Shown: piece by piece, positions 23,601-34,718 of the stretch | Numbering within the stretch: position 1 is the first letter of the stretch | Layout of the letters: each line of letters opens with the position of its first letter | Assembly (NCBI GenBank): GCA_950097015.1 | Contig: CATNEN010000037.1 | Span: forward strand, 4,121,501-4,185,500 | DNA length: 64,000 nt | Direction of reading: 5' to 3' | Source: Macrostomum hystrix | Lineage: Eukaryota > Platyhelminthes > Macrostomidae | Translations under genes and position numbers: made by a program | The notes under the pieces: model-generated | The model's input: only the letters and a program-made list of their open reading frames with translations | Databases searched by the model: none | Told to the model about the DNA's origin: nothing

Positions 23601-26600
23601 AGACCTCAGGTGCTAGCCTATCCTCAGACCTCAGGTGCCAGCCTATCCTCAGACCTCAGGTGCCAGCCTATCCTCAGACCTCAGGTGCCAGCCTATCCTC
23701 AGACCTCAGGTGCCAGCCTATCCTCAGACCTCAGGTGCCAGCCTATCCTCAGACCTCAGGTGCCAGCCTATCCTCAGACCTCAGGTACCAGCCTATCCTC
23801 AGACCTCAGGTGCCAGCCTATCCTCAGTACTCATGTGCCAGCCTATCCTCAGACCTCAGGTGCCAGCCTATCCTCAGTACTCAGGTGCCATCCTATCCTC
23901 AGACCTCAGGTGCCAGCCTATCCTCAGACCTCAGGTGCCAGCCTATCCTCAGACCTCAGGTGCCATCCTATCCTCAGACCTCAGGTACCAGCCTATCCTC
24001 AGACCTCAGGTACCAGCCTATCCTCAGACCTCTGTGCCCACCTATCCCCAGACCTAAGCCTGGCCCTCCAACACCTCTTGTGCAGGTTCGCGCCATTGGC
24101 CGCTGCGCCATTAAGGTGGAATCAGCCGCCGAGCGTTGCGTGAGCACCCTTCTTGACCTTATCCAGACGAAGGTGAACTACGTTGTACAGGAGGCTATTG
24201 TGGTGATCAAAGACATCTTCCGCAAGTATCCGAACAAGTACGAATCAGTAATTGGCACATTGTGCGAAAATCTGGACACCCTAGACGAGCCGGAAGCCCG
24301 CGCCTCCATGATCTGGATCATCGGCGAGTACGCTGAAGCGCATCGACAATGCCGATGAGCTTCTTGAGTCTTTCCTTGACGGCTTCGCCGACGAGCAGAC
24401 CTCGGTGCAGCTGCAGCTGCTCACAGCCGTTGTGAAACTGTTCCTGAAGCGGCCCACCGACACCCAGGAGCTAGTGCAGCGGGTGCTGAGCCTGGCCACC
24501 CAGGAGGCTGACAATCCGGATCTGCGTGATCGCGGCTATATCTATTGGCGCCTGTTGTCAACTGATCCGGCCGCAGCCAAGCAGGTTGTGCTAGCCGAGA
24601 AGCCCCTAATTAGCGAGGAGACGGACCTGTTGGAGCCAAGCCTCCTCAGCGAACTGGTCTGCCACATCGGCAGCCTGGCCTCCGTCTATCACAGGCCGCC
24701 GTCCTCCTTTGTCGATGGCCGACTAGCTGCCCAACGCAAGGGCCTGCCCAGCCTGACGCCCAATCAGGCCAAACCGGCGTACTGACTCCAGCGTCGCCGG
24801 CGCTTCTGCACCCGATGTCACTGCCACCGCCGCGCCGCCATCTAAGCCAGCCGTTAGCGTTATCCCGAATCAGAATTCGCTAATTGGCGATCTGTTGGAC
24901 ATTGATATGTCTGGCGGCATTGGTGGGGGCCAGTTCCAGCAGCCGGCTACCCCAGCTCCGACTCAGTCGCAAGCCGTGGATCTCCTGGGTGACGGCCTGG
25001 ACTCGCTGGTTTGTGCCACCTTAAATTTGCAATTTGATTTCGCTGCGAAAAGAATAGCTTTGTAACAAATTTTTTGCAGCGCAGTAAAGAGGCTATGAGG
25101 GTGAGTGGCAGAGCTGTCTAACGCGTTTGCCTCTCGCACCAAGGTCCCTGAGCTCGATTCCGCGGCGAGGCCACATTCATTTGGGGCGCAGCCGCGGAGA
25201 GAAGGCTTGGGGGCTTGTCGTGAAATTTCGCCCTTAAGGGCCAACCTTGAAGGTTGTACACAGTGATACTGTACACTGCCTGACGATGAGAAGGGTCAGT
25301 GCAGATCTACACACTTGTGTGAGCGTATGCCTGCATACGGTATCTGTGTGCGTGTGTGCTCAGGAGTCCGCAGAATGGGCAGAATTGCCTCCTCGCTGTT
25401 ACAAGCTGTTCTTAACGAGGCCACATACGAGTAACGAAGTATCAGGTAACGAGGCGGAACTGATTCCTTGCTGGCTGCCGGTCCACTATTACGAAAGGAT
25501 GTGCCGGGGTGCACAGCACTCTAGCAAAATAATTTTATTTAATCTTTGAAATCTTGTTGCAAAACGAGCGGCATAAGATCACAAAGAGCTCTCATCCTTA
25601 AAAATCCTAACAATCCAGCTGGGACTGGGTGCTCCCATGCCCCAGCAGCAGCAGCAGCAGCAGCAACCGTCTTCCAACGTCGACGCTTTGGCGGATATTT
25701 TCGGCGGCCTCTCGGCCGGACCGTCAAGCCAGACCGCCAGCTACACGCCACCGTTTGAGTGCTGGCTGCCGGCCCAGCGCGGCAAGGGCATGCAGCTGGA
25801 CGGCCGGTTCCTGCGCCGGGGTGCCCAGCTGCACATGGAGCTCCAGTTGCGCAATTCAGCCATGCAGCAGTTGAGCGGATTCGCCATCCAGTTCAATAAG
25901 AATAGCTTCGGCCTGGCGCCTGCTCAGCCCCTGAATCTCAACCCGCTGGCGCCCATGCAGACCGCCACCACCCAGCTGCCGCTGCACACCAAGGGCCAGG
26001 TGCAGAAGATGGACCCGCTGCTTAATTTACAGGTACGACTAATACCTCCATCCATCATTTATAGCAAGTCTCCATCCTATCCTATGTGTTATTTCCCATT
26101 CCTCACCATCTAATCCCTATCCCATTCCTCTCCATCTGATCCCTATCCCATTCCTCACCATCTGATCCCTATCCCATTCCTCTCCATCTGATCTCTATCC
26201 TATTCCTCTCCATCTGATCCCTATACCATTCCTCTCCATCTGATCCTTATCCCATTCCTCACCATCTGATCCCTATCCCATTCCTCACCATCTGATCCCT
26301 ATCCCATTCCTCACCATCTGATCCCTATCCCATTCCTCTCCATCTGATCCCTATCCCATTCCTCTCCATCTGATCCCTATCCCATTCCTCACCATCTGAT
26401 CCCTATTCCATTCCTCTCCATCTGATCCCTATCCCATTCCTCTCCATCTGATCCCTATCCCATTCCTCTCCATCTGATCCCATATCCTATTCCTCACTAT
26501 CTGATCCCTATCCCATTCCTCATCATCTGATCCCTATCCCATGCCTCACCATCTGATCCCTATCCCATTCCTCTCCATCTGATCCCTATCCCATTCCTCT

Positions 26601-27149
26601 CCATCTGATCCCTATTCCATTCCTCTCCATCTGATCCCATATCCTATTCCTCACTATCTGATCCCTATCCCATTCCTCATCATCTGATCCCTATCCCATG
26701 CCTCACCATCTGATCCCTATCCCATTCCTCTCCTTATCTTCCAGGTTGCAGTGAAGAACAACATTGATGTATTCTACTTCGCCTGCCTGGTACCAATCCA
26801 TGTGCTGTTCTCTGAGGAGGGCGACATGGACAAGCGAGTGTTCCTATCCACCTGGAAGGACATCCCGGCCGAGAATGAGGCCCAGACTAACCTGGGCAAT
26901 TTCGCGCACTCGCCCGACTCCGTGACAAACCTGTTGCGCTCGTGCAACGTGTTCACTATCGCCAGGCGCAGCGTTGACGGCATTGAGATGCTCTACCAGT
27001 CTATGAAGCTGTGCAACGGCATCCTAGTCCTGGCCGAGCTCAAAATCAGCCCCTCCAGCGGTGGTAACTATACTCTGAGCTTGAAGTCACGTCACGCCGA
27101 GGTCTATCCGGGTGTGCAGGAGTCCTACCTGAAGATTCTAAAGAGTTAA
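20607..27149 (+). CDS. AP2B1: AP-1/AP-2 complex subunit beta (two +1 frame breaks)
   Basis: Join 20607..20643, 20747..21365, 21463..21531, 22733..23135, 24086..25008, 25619..26032, 26745..27149; about 955 aa when two extra bases are skipped, the family length. Beta adaptin is the large clathrin-binding subunit of AP-1/AP-2 coats. Seen: MTDSKYFTT start, trunk motifs ([20 protein letters not shown] region, [22 protein letters not shown] region, [25 protein letters not shown]), a hinge with a GDLLD-type clathrin-box-like motif, a Gln-rich stretch, and the appendage ([28 protein letters not shown]). All phases agree. Breaks: one extra base at 24335-24338 (EYAE to [11 protein letters not shown]) and a second, with TGA at 24783-24785. 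Many invertebrates have one beta gene serving both AP-1 and AP-2, so the symbol is approximate. Confidence 0.93.
21565..22670 (+). repeat. 33-bp minisatellite in AP beta intron 3
   Basis: About 33 units of GGGATTGGTCTGTCAGTAGT plus CACAGTCTCATTA. There are regional variants: TCTCATTA units on the left, GCTCATCA on the right, GCTCACCA interspersed. As 33 is a multiple of three, long frames run open on both strands; they are artefacts. Confidence 0.95.
23180..24050 (+). repeat. 25-bp minisatellite in AP beta intron 4
   Basis: About 35 units of TCAGGTGCCAGCCTATCCTC plus AGACC, with GTACT variants clustered in the middle. Each unit contains CAG/GTGCC, a joined acceptor-donor-like site, on the sense strand. 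Confidence 0.95.
25095..25400 (+). mobile_element. tRNA-like SINE, copy 2 (AP beta intron 5)
   Basis: It has a fuller head than copy 1: GTGGCAGAGCTGTCTAACG (A-box-like) and GAGCTCGATTCCG (B-box-like), then GGGGCGCAGCCGCGGAGAG, GGCTTGGGGGCTTGTCGTG, and GTGTGTGCTCAGGAGTCCGC. It sits in the sense orientation within the intron between exons 5 and 6. Confidence 0.87.
26096..26735 (+). repeat. 26-bp minisatellite in AP beta intron 6
   Basis: About 25 units of CTGATCCCTATCCCATTCCT plus CTCCAT or CACCAT. The sense strand is pyrimidine-rich and runs almost into the true acceptor (CTTATCTTCCAG, 26744). Confidence 0.95.
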
Positions 27150-27335
27150 AGGATGCAAGACAATGTAACGGCTACGAATGAAACAAACAGAAAGTGAACA
27201 TAGAAAATAGTTTTAACTATGTCTTGAAAAATTACACAAATGCCTGCTTTGATCATAGCATAACTATTTATTCAATGTGTACTACTGATTTACGCATAAG
27301 TAGTATAAGTGAGGCAAACCACTATATTTTATGGC

Positions 27336-27341
27336 AATAAA
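27336..27341 (+). promoter_or_regulatory. poly(A) signal of AP beta gene
   Basis: AATAAA about 190 bp after the stop codon. Confidence 0.5.
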
Positions 27342-29118
27342 ATATTCTCTTTTATGCTACTTACAGATTTATGTCAGCAGTAGCAGATTGAAGCAAGGTG
27401 TCTTTATCCGAGAACAATTTTGGCTGATAATAGAGATCTTGTCTGATTCATTTATTCGCCCATATCATTATCTCGCCTACATTTTCATCGTTAACAACAT
27501 AGCAACCGGGTTGGTTTACATCGGATACGCAGTTTACAATGATGAAATCTTCGTCCGAAAATTGTTTTGTCGTGCGTTTTTATAGTTGATTTTGCTTTAA
27601 CTTCTCTGAGCACCACTCAATTGTAACTACTCGTACTCCAAGCCACTCATATAATTTAGGCCTATTATTTATTGCGAGATTAACTTTACCAGCATTCCTT
27701 TAAACTACGTATAAACCCGCTAGACCTATTCGATTTCATTCAATAACAGGCTACTATGTTATTTTAGGTAGATTAAATTCGCCAATAAAATCTGTTGGGC
27801 CTTAAAGTACTTCGATGGCCTTATGATACTGGTAATGTGCAGTATTGCATATCTAATTTTATTCTGAGCCACGTGTTCACCTATTAATGTGCCTGCACTT
27901 TATATTTACAAATTTCTTGGATAATGATAGTAATGCATTGTTCTAAACCTTACGTTTGTTATCGTATACCAACGGAACTATGTGCTGTAATAGCAATAAC
28001 CTTTACTGTACATGAACTTTGCGTTAAGTGTTTAAAACAATAAATATCGACTATAAAAATGGCCGTGAAATTAGATTTTTTATTTGATTAGTGCACGATT
28101 GGTGTTTTTTGTTTGCATGAAAAATATTTCGCTTAGAGCAGTTGATAGAGTTGATTAAATTTTGTTCGACTTTGCACTGTGGGAACTGTCTTTTAAATCA
28201 GCCCCTATCATCCCTTTCCCGCTAAAAAATAGGGATGTTTCTTTGGGTGATTCCAGTTGGAATCTGCGGTGTTTCCAGAAAAAGAAACAGCCGAACGCTG
28301 GAGATATACCAATCGGATGATTCCATGCTTAGAATCTACCCAACTGGGCGTTTTCTCGGTGCTTCTTGGTGGCGAAATGGAATCACCCAAAGAATCCTCC
28401 AGTTCGGAAGATTCCATGCTCAGAAACCGCCGAGGAATCGCCCGTAAATTATTCTCTGGTTGTCCCATGGGCCACTGGTTCGGCTGATTCTTCGGCGAAT
28501 TTTTTACTGGGTTTTTCAAGACAGATAGAATTTTTACGACACTAGCAAACTTTGTTACCATACTACTATTTAAAGCCTCAGACAATGTATAATATTTTTA
28601 ATTCTCGAATAACGCAATACCCAGTCTAATTGGGACAAGACAGCACAGCCGCAGCTATTGCGCGGCGTATCTGAAACTTGTGTTTGTGGTCCATGAACTT
28701 GGGTTTAACGACTGGCTACCATAGAGTAAAGATCAATTTGCCAACAGCCCCAAGCCTCATTAAATAATCAGAACAACAACATAGATGTAATACTGATGTA
28801 CTGATTATGGTGCATTTCAGTGAGCAACAAGTAGCAATTTAACTAATTTATAAAAGAGCTCAATGTAATAAGAACAATAATCATTGTGCTGACATTGCAA
28901 TTTAGAATTAAGCAAACAGGTAAACTGAAGCGGGGGTGTGCGTAGTGTGCGAGTCAGTATACAGAGCATTTTGCCACGCGCAGCAGGTATAATAGAGACA
29001 TGCTTAGTTTAACTGGCGTTGAAGAAACTACATTTATTCGTAGGAGAAATCGGTCAAATCATCGCACACTTTTGTTTGTAGGCTTCGCAATACAAAAAAA
29101 GATAATTATACAACAGTT
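27342..29118. other. intergenic sequence between convergent genes
   Basis: AP beta (+) and MORF4L1 (-) converge on this stretch. I see no gene. At 28238-28395 there is a 16-bp inverted repeat (TTCTTTGGGTGATTCC and its complement). A short copy of a second SINE family lies at about 28630-28690. An AATAAA on the minus strand at 29033-29038 may end MORF4L1. Confidence 0.5.
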
Positions 29119-32100
29119 TTAAACAGTTCGTGAACAAAAGTATAAATAAAACATAAATAATAGACCGCTAATGGCACAAAACTCACGGCTGTAACTATAT
29201 TCAATACAGAGTAAGATCAAATGCACAACGCCAAGTCGCTGATAATCAGGTGACGCAATATCGTAGCTGTCCACAGATATGTAGGTGTCCACCTGTCTGT
29301 CCAGAAATCTGCAATGCCAGATCATAACGATAATATAAACGATTCATTTATTGATAAGTAATTCTTTTAACCGAATATACAGTCGCACAGAAAATTATTT
29401 ATGTCACTGCAGTCTCACAGATCATTACTGTTGTCACTGCAGTCTCACAGATCATTACTGTTGTCACTGCAGTCTCACAGATCATTACTGTTGTCACTGC
29501 AGTCTCACAGATCATTACTGTTGTAATTGCTGTCTCACAGTTCATTACTGTTGTAATTGGAGTCTCACAGATTATTACTGTTGTAATTGCAGTCTCACAG
29601 TTCATTACTGTTGTAATTGCAGTCTCACAGATCATTACTGTTGTAATTGGAGTCTCACAGATCATTACTGTTGTAATTGCAGTCTCACAGATCATTACTG
29701 TTGTAATTGCAGTCTCACAGATTCATTACTGTTGTAATTGCAGTCTCACAGTTCATTACTGTTGTAATTGCAGTCTCACAGATCATTACTGTTGTAATTG
29801 GAGTCTCACAGATCATTACTGTTGTAATTGCAGTCTCACAGATCATTACTGTTGTAATTGCAGTCTCACAGATCATTACTGTTGTAATTGCAGTCTCACA
29901 GTTCATTACTGTTGTAATTGCAGTCTCACAGTTCATTACTGTTGTAATTGGAGTCTCACAGATCATTACTGTTGTAATTGGAGTCTCACAGATCATTACT
30001 GATGTCACTGCAGTCTCACAGATCACTACTGTTGTCACTGCAGTCTCACAGATCATTACTGTTGTCACTTCAGTCTCACAGTTCATTACTGATTGTCACT
30101 GCAGTCTCACAGTTCATTACTGATGTCACTGCAGTAACAGCAAGCAAACTCACGCCAGAAATCGTCGGCAGTCGTCCAGCAGGTGGGCGGCCGGCTCGGC
30201 GGGCAGTTCAGCCAGCGGCAGCAGGTCCGGCAGGCAGGCCATCAGGCGAAGCAGATGAGCTGCTCCGTACACATCGGCAGGCAGGGCGGATTTCTGGGAC
30301 CGCATGAGGGCCGCATACTGGGGCCGTTCGAATTTGTACAGCAGCCGGCAGCCAAGGCAGGAGTTAAAGAGGCCGATGAGGCCGGCGGCGAATTCCCGTC
30401 GAGCCGACCCGGCAGCTGCGTGATCAGCGCCGGAGTCGTCGTTGGCTGAAGCGCCGGATTCGGCGTAGTCACGCGCAATGGCGCAGACGGTGAATGGAGG
30501 ACTGGCTGGTAAGCGGAGCAGCTTGCACTGGTTAATTACCAGGTCCTGGAGTGGAATCGGCATCGTAGACCTATTAGAGTTAGCTAAGATATTGAATTGT
30601 CTTCTTGTCATGTGAATGCGAAGCCTACCTGATCATCGGCCAGCCAGTCTCGCAGTCGGTCTGACAGGGGCAGGCTGACGCGCAGTTTTGGCATCGGCGC
30701 AGGCCGCCTGCGCTTCTGGCGCTCCTCGACAGGGGCGATGGGTGGCACCACTGCTGGAACTGCGCCCGGCTGCAGTGTCGGTGGCGGCGGCGTGGCCGGC
30801 GGTCGAGCCTGAGAAGACTGGCTTTGAGCAGCCTGCTGCTGCTGGGGTGAAGCCATCGCCAGGGCAAGTTCGGGCATGTTTTCCAGCACTGACGAAGTCG
30901 AAGCAATCGACACCGGCTCCAGCTCGGCCACCGCCGTCATTGTCGCCGTCGCTGTACCAACAACTGGCTCAGCCGCCTCGGACGCAGCGGAGGCCGATGT
31001 AGACGAAGCTGACACGGACGCCGAGCAAGCAGCAGCGGAGGCGGCGGCGGACAACTGGCTGGGCGCACTGGCAGGCATCAGGAGCCGCTCCTCCAGGTGG
31101 CGCAGCGACTCGGGCAGCGGATAGGCCTGGCGCTGCAGCTCAGCCTTTCGAAGCTTCTTGCCGCCCGGCTTGGCGAACACCTCTTTGAGCTCCTTTTGTT
31201 TCTGCAGGCCGACAGCGTTGAACTTCATCATGCGAGCCTCCGTCACCCACTCGTCCCAGCTGCAGAGTTGAGTGTTGTTGTTGACTATTTTAAATATACA
31301 ATCCTGATTTTGGTGGCATTTAAGACATCATTGAGAATTTGCTTACTTCTTATTCCAGCCTTGATAATGCACAAAGTATTTCATCTGACCATCCTTGATG
31401 TCAACTTGTAGACACTGGAACAATATCGATTGCGTTGACCTTTTATTTATATTCCAAACAGAAATCTACAATATCAATTCCATCACAGCTCAACAACAAA
31501 TAATGTTTAATAGATTCATACCTTGGCTTCATATAGCAGTGGTCCATGAAAGCACAAGATCTTTTCACCTAAAAGTGAAAATAAATGGCAGAAAAAAATA
31601 CATTGTTAAAAAATTTGATTGGGACAATAATTATCACTCAGTTATTGGTACATACAAAATATAACAATTTTAGTTCATCAAATCACTAAAATTCTACATT
31701 TTAAGATGTCATTGTAAGATAGACTAATAACCCTACTGTACATACATGCAGCAACATCCGGCCGAACCCGGCCGAACCAGCCGGGTGAAAAGAGGGCCAA
31801 GCAAGGTAAGTCGCAAAAACCAATCGACCAAGGGACAAAAAAGGAAGGCGTGAAGAAAAGGAAAAAGGGGAGAGAAAAAGAGAGCAAATGAGAGCAAACT
31901 AAGTTGTAAATAGAGCAATGAAACGAACTAAGTTGCAAATGAGAGCAAACTAAGTCGTAAATAGAGCAAAAACTAAGTCGCATGGCCAGCTAAGATTTGG
32001 GAGGTTGCGCATGTATGCTACTGTAGCAATAAAATATTCAAACCACAATGAATTGTGATAATCTATGCATAGCCATAGATTTAAAGCAGGCACTAAGTGA

Positions 32101-33739
32101 CAACCCTTTATTGGAATAAGTGTTGAAAACCCATAGAAACACATTTTGGAATAGGTCCAAGTCATTTTAATGGCACTTGGCATTAGGTGACTAAATGATG
32201 TGAGTATGTAAACAATTTGTGCACACCAGACAATGCTTTACAAACTCTACAAGAGCATTCCAAATGTTGTCTGCAGATTGTTAACTTTTAAGGGAGGAAA
32301 ACTGGATAACTGGAGGATATACAAAATAGTTGCTAAAATGATTGCTTATTTACCATCTGACATTTGGCCTTTTAACTATTCACATTTAGGGCCAGGACTA
32401 CAACTAAGATATAATAAAAACGAAAGAGAATATTTAGCAACTTATTTTTGGAACTACTAGCCAGAGCTATAGTGAGCTTAGTTAGCTTCACACCTTAAAT
32501 ATGGATAAATAAGGATATATTACTTACTAGAAAAATAAACTTTTGCATTTTGTTAGGCCTAGTAGGCCTACATACAAGGCTTATTCCAATTATAACCAAA
32601 ATCCATGGGGAAATTAGTTTCATGTCAAACAAAACTATAAGGATGGAAGACTGGTTTGATTAAACAAAAATATGCTTGGTTAGCTACACTGTAGCTAGTT
32701 ATAGTTTTATTAGTTTTTTTTGTAAAATAATACTAATTTATATTTAATTAGCTAATTGCCTATATAAATATATGGCTATTAGCATTAGCGGCAATCCTAC
32801 ACTTCCGTTCGGTAAATTATTTTCACATTTGAATTCGTACCACCGAGTCAAATGACGTCGATTGGCAATGTGTCTATGGCCAAAAGTTTGAGCAAACAGA
32901 GTTTAAAGGGGTGTCCATTTAAGGGAGCTGTTGCTTGTGAGCTGCTTGTTTTATTGAGCTTCAATTTCTCATATCTCATATTGGCTACACTTCGTAGATC
33001 CAGCGGACCCAACAGTCCACACCAACACCGTGGAGGGCACATGGGCCCACGCGAAGTGCAAGATCCGCAACATGCATGGCACGAGCGACACTCTCTTTGA
33101 TGCACACATTGAGGAATTTATCTGGTGTCGTCTGTATCCCCAATGTCCATTTGGGGCTAGGCCCTATCCTGTACTGGATTGGACATTACTATCCATTGTA
33201 GACACCTTAATGACCTGCAGACACACGTTAAGTGACTATGCGCTCTAACAGACTGCTACCATGTTCCACTGTTTCAGTTTTGTTTGGTTACATTGTTATT
33301 TAACACGCCTGTTCAAAATTCAGTGTCAAAATAATTTACTGAACGGAAGTGTAGGATTGCCGTATTAGCTATATTGTGAACTAGCCCCTTAAAAATGTTG
33401 TGACATGTATATATATATATATATATATATAGGGCCTATATATATATAGCTGGTTACTACAACTCAAGTATTGTTTAGTTCCTAAAGACTCAGAGTATCA
33501 GACTTAACTCAGACTAAGGTCATATTTCAATGCTAAGGCTAGGCCTTTGACTCTGAGATAGGCTAACATAAAATTGTACTAGATCACTTAGCATTATGGA
33601 AAAAGTCATACAAATTGTATAGTATAAGCCCATACTATCAGCCTTAAAGTTTATGCAGCCAATGCAGGGCCAGCAAAAGAAAAACTTTACAAAGCAAAAA
33701 CCAAATGACCTTACCTTCAGCATATTTTGCTTTTGCCAT
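29119..33739 (-). CDS. MORF4L1: MORF4L1 / MRG15-like chromodomain protein
   Basis: Complement of join 29119..29308, 30154..30545, 30629..31259, 31347..31414, 31522..31568, 33715..33739; about 450 aa. MRG15 reads methylated H3K36 and is a subunit of NuA4 acetyltransferase and Sin3 deacetylase complexes in the nucleus. Seen: start MAKAKYAEG joined to EKILCFHGPLLYEAK, then KDGQMKYFVHYQGWNKNWDEWVTEAR (chromodomain; region at 31250-31568), a long Ala/Ser/Pro-rich linker, and the MRG domain with LLYKFERPQYAALM and DVYGAAHLLRLM. Phases agree at every junction (1,0,2,0,2). The linker is longer than the usual one. The last exon fits the family as far as SYDIASPDYQR; the following ~30 residues are not family-like, so the true stop may differ. 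Confidence 0.9.
29400..30135 (-). repeat. 30-bp minisatellite in the last MORF4L1 intron
   Basis: About 24 units of CAGTCTCACAGATCATTACT plus GTTGTAATTG on the + strand. TTGTCACTG variants sit at both ends, TTGTAATTG in the centre, suggesting the array grew from the inside. Long open frames on both strands are artefacts of the 30-bp period. Confidence 0.93.
31741..32017. mobile_element. MITE copy B in MORF4L1 intron 1
   Basis: The same family as 4860-5138: it starts CATACATGCAGCAAC (one extra base in the terminal repeat) and ends GTTGCGCATGTATG. It is flanked by a perfect 8-bp duplication, CTACTGTA, at 31733-31740 and 32018-32025. The shared interior includes GGGCCAAGCAAGGTAAGTCG and GCTAAGATTTGGGAGGTTGC. 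Confidence 0.92.
32790..33361. mobile_element. Merlin-type DNA transposon, deleted copy, in MORF4L1 intron 1
   Basis: Ends are inverted: GGCAATCCTACACTTCCGTT at the left and its complement, AACGGAAGTGTAGGATTGCC, at the right with matching sequence continuing to about 35 bp. Flanks are GCATTAGC (32782-32789) and GTATTAGC (33362-33369), an 8-bp duplication with one mismatch. The interior keeps a transposase fragment with the HTNTVEGTWAHAK motif of the ISXO2-like domain. Merlin elements have this transposase and 8-9 bp duplications, so the assignment is consistent. Confidence 0.85.
32991..33248 (+). pseudogene. ISXO2-like (Merlin) transposase fragment
   Basis: Reads FVDP...HTNTVEGTWAHAK, then a region ending IEEFIWCRL, which corresponds to the C-terminal part of the ISXO2-like transposase domain (the conserved VEGTWAHAK block). 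The N-terminal two thirds and most catalytic residues are missing. The fragment lies within the 572-bp element and cannot encode an active enzyme. Confidence 0.8.
33405..33450. repeat. (TA)n microsatellite
   Basis: Two TA runs separated by GGGCC, in MORF4L1 intron 1. Confidence 0.9.
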
Positions 33740-34718
33740 TTTTGTAATGAGTCAGGCAATAATGACAAGTTCAAAAGTAGGGCAGTCTTAAGTCAAAATA
33801 GGCAATAACTGAAAATAGAAACTAGCTTTGCTTGCCTGTATTTATTGTTCTAAAGGGTCAGTCAATGTAATAAATTAGGCCTAGCTAGGCCTAGTATAAG
33901 AATGAAATGGGTATATAGACTAATGTATTAGGCCAATAGACTAACTCAGCAATAAATTTCGAAACTGTTTTATTTTGTATATTAGCTAGATACGATTATT
34001 GATCTTTTCTATATAGCTGAAATGAAAGCACGAGGCATAATAAAAACCATGCAAATTGAAACGATTTTTCTGTAGTCTTAGCTAGCAGAAAGGCGACTTA
34101 GCTAGCTGTAGCTGACAATAGGCCTAAGGCACAGCTAGACAAAAATTCGCAATTCAATATTTCTGTAGCTAAATAGCTAAGCATAGGCAGCTCTAGAATT
34201 AATTGTAGACCTAATCTCCCAGACTCATCATTAAACGCCTATAACAGTGTATCTAAATATTCCATTGCGATGTACCAAAAATTGAAAACATGCTTTTAAA
34301 AGCTGCAACACGATACAAACGCGCTACACAATAAGGAAAATAATACGACTAAAGTGCTAAGAAAAAAAATAGACTTGCGTGTTGCACGGTGCTTGCGACT
34401 GTTTCCTTCTACCTTTGAATAGTCTTTGTTCCTATAAAAATTTTCTGTATAGGCCTCATGAAAAAGTTATGCTTAATGCTCGAGTACACATTATTTATGT
34501 GCCACTTGTAACCATTGAAGGACAAGAATACAAGATTATGTCGGTTATGCTCCCGGAATTATTAGGTTCTTTAGCAAAATGTACTTCTGTTTTTGGGCCC
34601 TGTTGTTATAATAAAGCAGACTACAATCGGAAGGCGTAATTCTATCTCCTATTAACTTCCACTATTTAATAAATTTTGAATGAATGAAAAGAGTAGATAA
34701 ATTTTTACTTTAAAAGGA
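33740..34718. other. MORF4L1 upstream region, no other gene seen
   Basis: AT-rich with many TAGGCC/GGCCTA words; no open frame that I trust. The promoter of MORF4L1 should lie here, but I see no TATA box that stands out. Confidence 0.45.

Noticed and set aside
25247-25549. 100-codon plus-strand frame
   Set aside because: It overlaps the body of SINE copy 2 inside an AP beta intron.
30545-30629. Apparent +1 frameshift between MORF4L1 exons 3 and 4
   Set aside because: It appears only if the first acceptor-like AG is used. The acceptor CCACTCCAG before GACCTGGTAATT restores phase and matches the MRG family (LADDQ then DLVINQ).
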